Of a stretch of 64,000 bases of DNA, positions 63,592-64,000 are shown piece after piece (position 1 is the first letter of the stretch; every line of letters starts with the position of its first letter). Under the pieces are notes generated by a model. The model did not search any database, was not told where the DNA came from, and saw only the letters and a program-made list of their open reading frames with translations. The position numbers and the translations under genes are program-made. The DNA comes from Paenibacillus sp. CC-CFT747 (GTDB taxonomy: Bacteria; Bacillota; Bacilli; Paenibacillales; NBRC-103111). The stretch is taken from the NCBI GenBank assembly GCA_030323305.1, contig CP106741.1, forward strand, positions 3,402,001 to 3,466,000. The letters are read 5' to 3'.

Positions 63592-64000
63592 ATGAAGACC
63601 GTGACGGCCGCCAACCGCATCGCCCAAGCCCCCGTACCCGAAGTGCATGGAAGCGGAGGGTGGTGCGCAACCGGTATATGTATCTCATGATCCTGCCGGG
63701 TCTGGTTTATTTTCTTGTCTTCAAATATTTGCCGATGTGGGGTCTGATCATCTCCTTTCAGGACTATGTTCCCTTCCAGGGAATTCTGCACAGCCCCTGG
63801 GTCGGCTTCAAGCAGTTTAACCGGCTGTTTACGGACCCTGATTTCTGGGGGATCTTTCGCAACACGCTCAGTCTCTTTCTGTTAAATATCGTGTTCTATA
63901 CCCCAGTTCCGATCGTGCTCGCTATTATGCTGAACGAAGTGGCCCATCCTTTCTTCAAGAGAATCGTCCAGACGATCGTCTATATCCCTCATTTTCTGTC
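63592..64000 (+). CDS. Sugar ABC transporter permease, LplB-like (partial, frameshifted)
   Basis: The gene runs out of the window. After a polar start (MKTVTAANRIAQAPVPEVHG) one A must be added at the AA of 63651-63652 to continue into KRRVVRNRYMYLMILPGL and the first membrane helix VYFLVFKYLPMWGLIISFQD, the hallmark of LplB-type permeases. The loop FKQFNRLFTDPDFWGIFRNT and a second helix follow. RBS GAGGAGGAGG. It partners with copy 2 of the binding protein. Confidence 0.83.

Noticed and set aside
4500..63655. Programmed ribosomal frameshifting as explanation of the broken genes
   Set aside because: No common slippery heptamer or downstream structure, and far too many unrelated genes are affected.

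Overview
The window looks like chromosome of a fairly GC-rich, endospore-forming Firmicute of the Paenibacillus type. The evidence is the cotJABC spore-coat operon, a complete gerA/gerC/gerB germinant-receptor operon with a small fourth gene, two GerPA/GerPF-like proteins and a GerPC-like protein, strong AGGAGG ribosome binding sites, a Cache-type membrane AraC regulator beside sugar ABC-transport genes, and many lipobox solute-binding proteins. Genus is inferred from gene content; no rRNA or other marker gene is present.

Layout. 1-3.0 kb: end of a probable assimilatory nitrate reductase, then nirB and nirD. 3-9.2 kb: stress, spore and coat-like proteins, a PhyH-type oxygenase divergent from an AraC regulator, and a methyltransferase. 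9.3-13.5 kb: an aminotransferase with a palindrome over its promoter, a pyridoxamine-phosphate-oxidase-like protein divergent from a MocR regulator, and a Nudix hydrolase. 13.5-17.8 kb: a two-component system divergent from an operon for an FMN-carrying membrane protein, ApbE and an RnfD/NqrB-like protein, a likely flavin-based electron-transfer module. 18-19.1 kb: cotJABC. 19.5-23.9 kb: mixed metabolism, with yezD and ssuE. 24-27.7 kb: an operon for an ABM monooxygenase, a cobalamin-binding sensor with the W-x9-EH motif of B12 photoreceptors, and a hybrid histidine kinase. 27.9-31.9 kb: germinant-receptor operon. 32-38 kb: a fosmidomycin-resistance-type MFS protein, psd, and a TPP-riboswitch-controlled tenA-thiZ-thiX-thiY salvage operon. 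38-44.3 kb: nucleotide-sugar and glycosyltransferase genes of lower GC. 44.4-52.5 kb: Bcr-type efflux, an acetate symporter, NagZ-type glycosidase and an ArsR-rhodanese/MFS pair with a clear operator. 52.6-57.7 kb: two oxidoreductases, an orphan HATPase fragment and a GGDEF-EAL protein. 57.8-64 kb: Cache-AraC regulator, two paralogous solute-binding proteins and the start of an LplB-like permease.

Sequence quality matters here. Twenty-two genes carry 29 apparent frameshifts. Each is repaired by adding one base, and most sit in a short homopolymer. This is the signature of sequencing or assembly error, so these genes are annotated at full repaired length and are probably intact in the cell. 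No tRNA, rRNA, CRISPR array, prophage or insertion sequence was seen.
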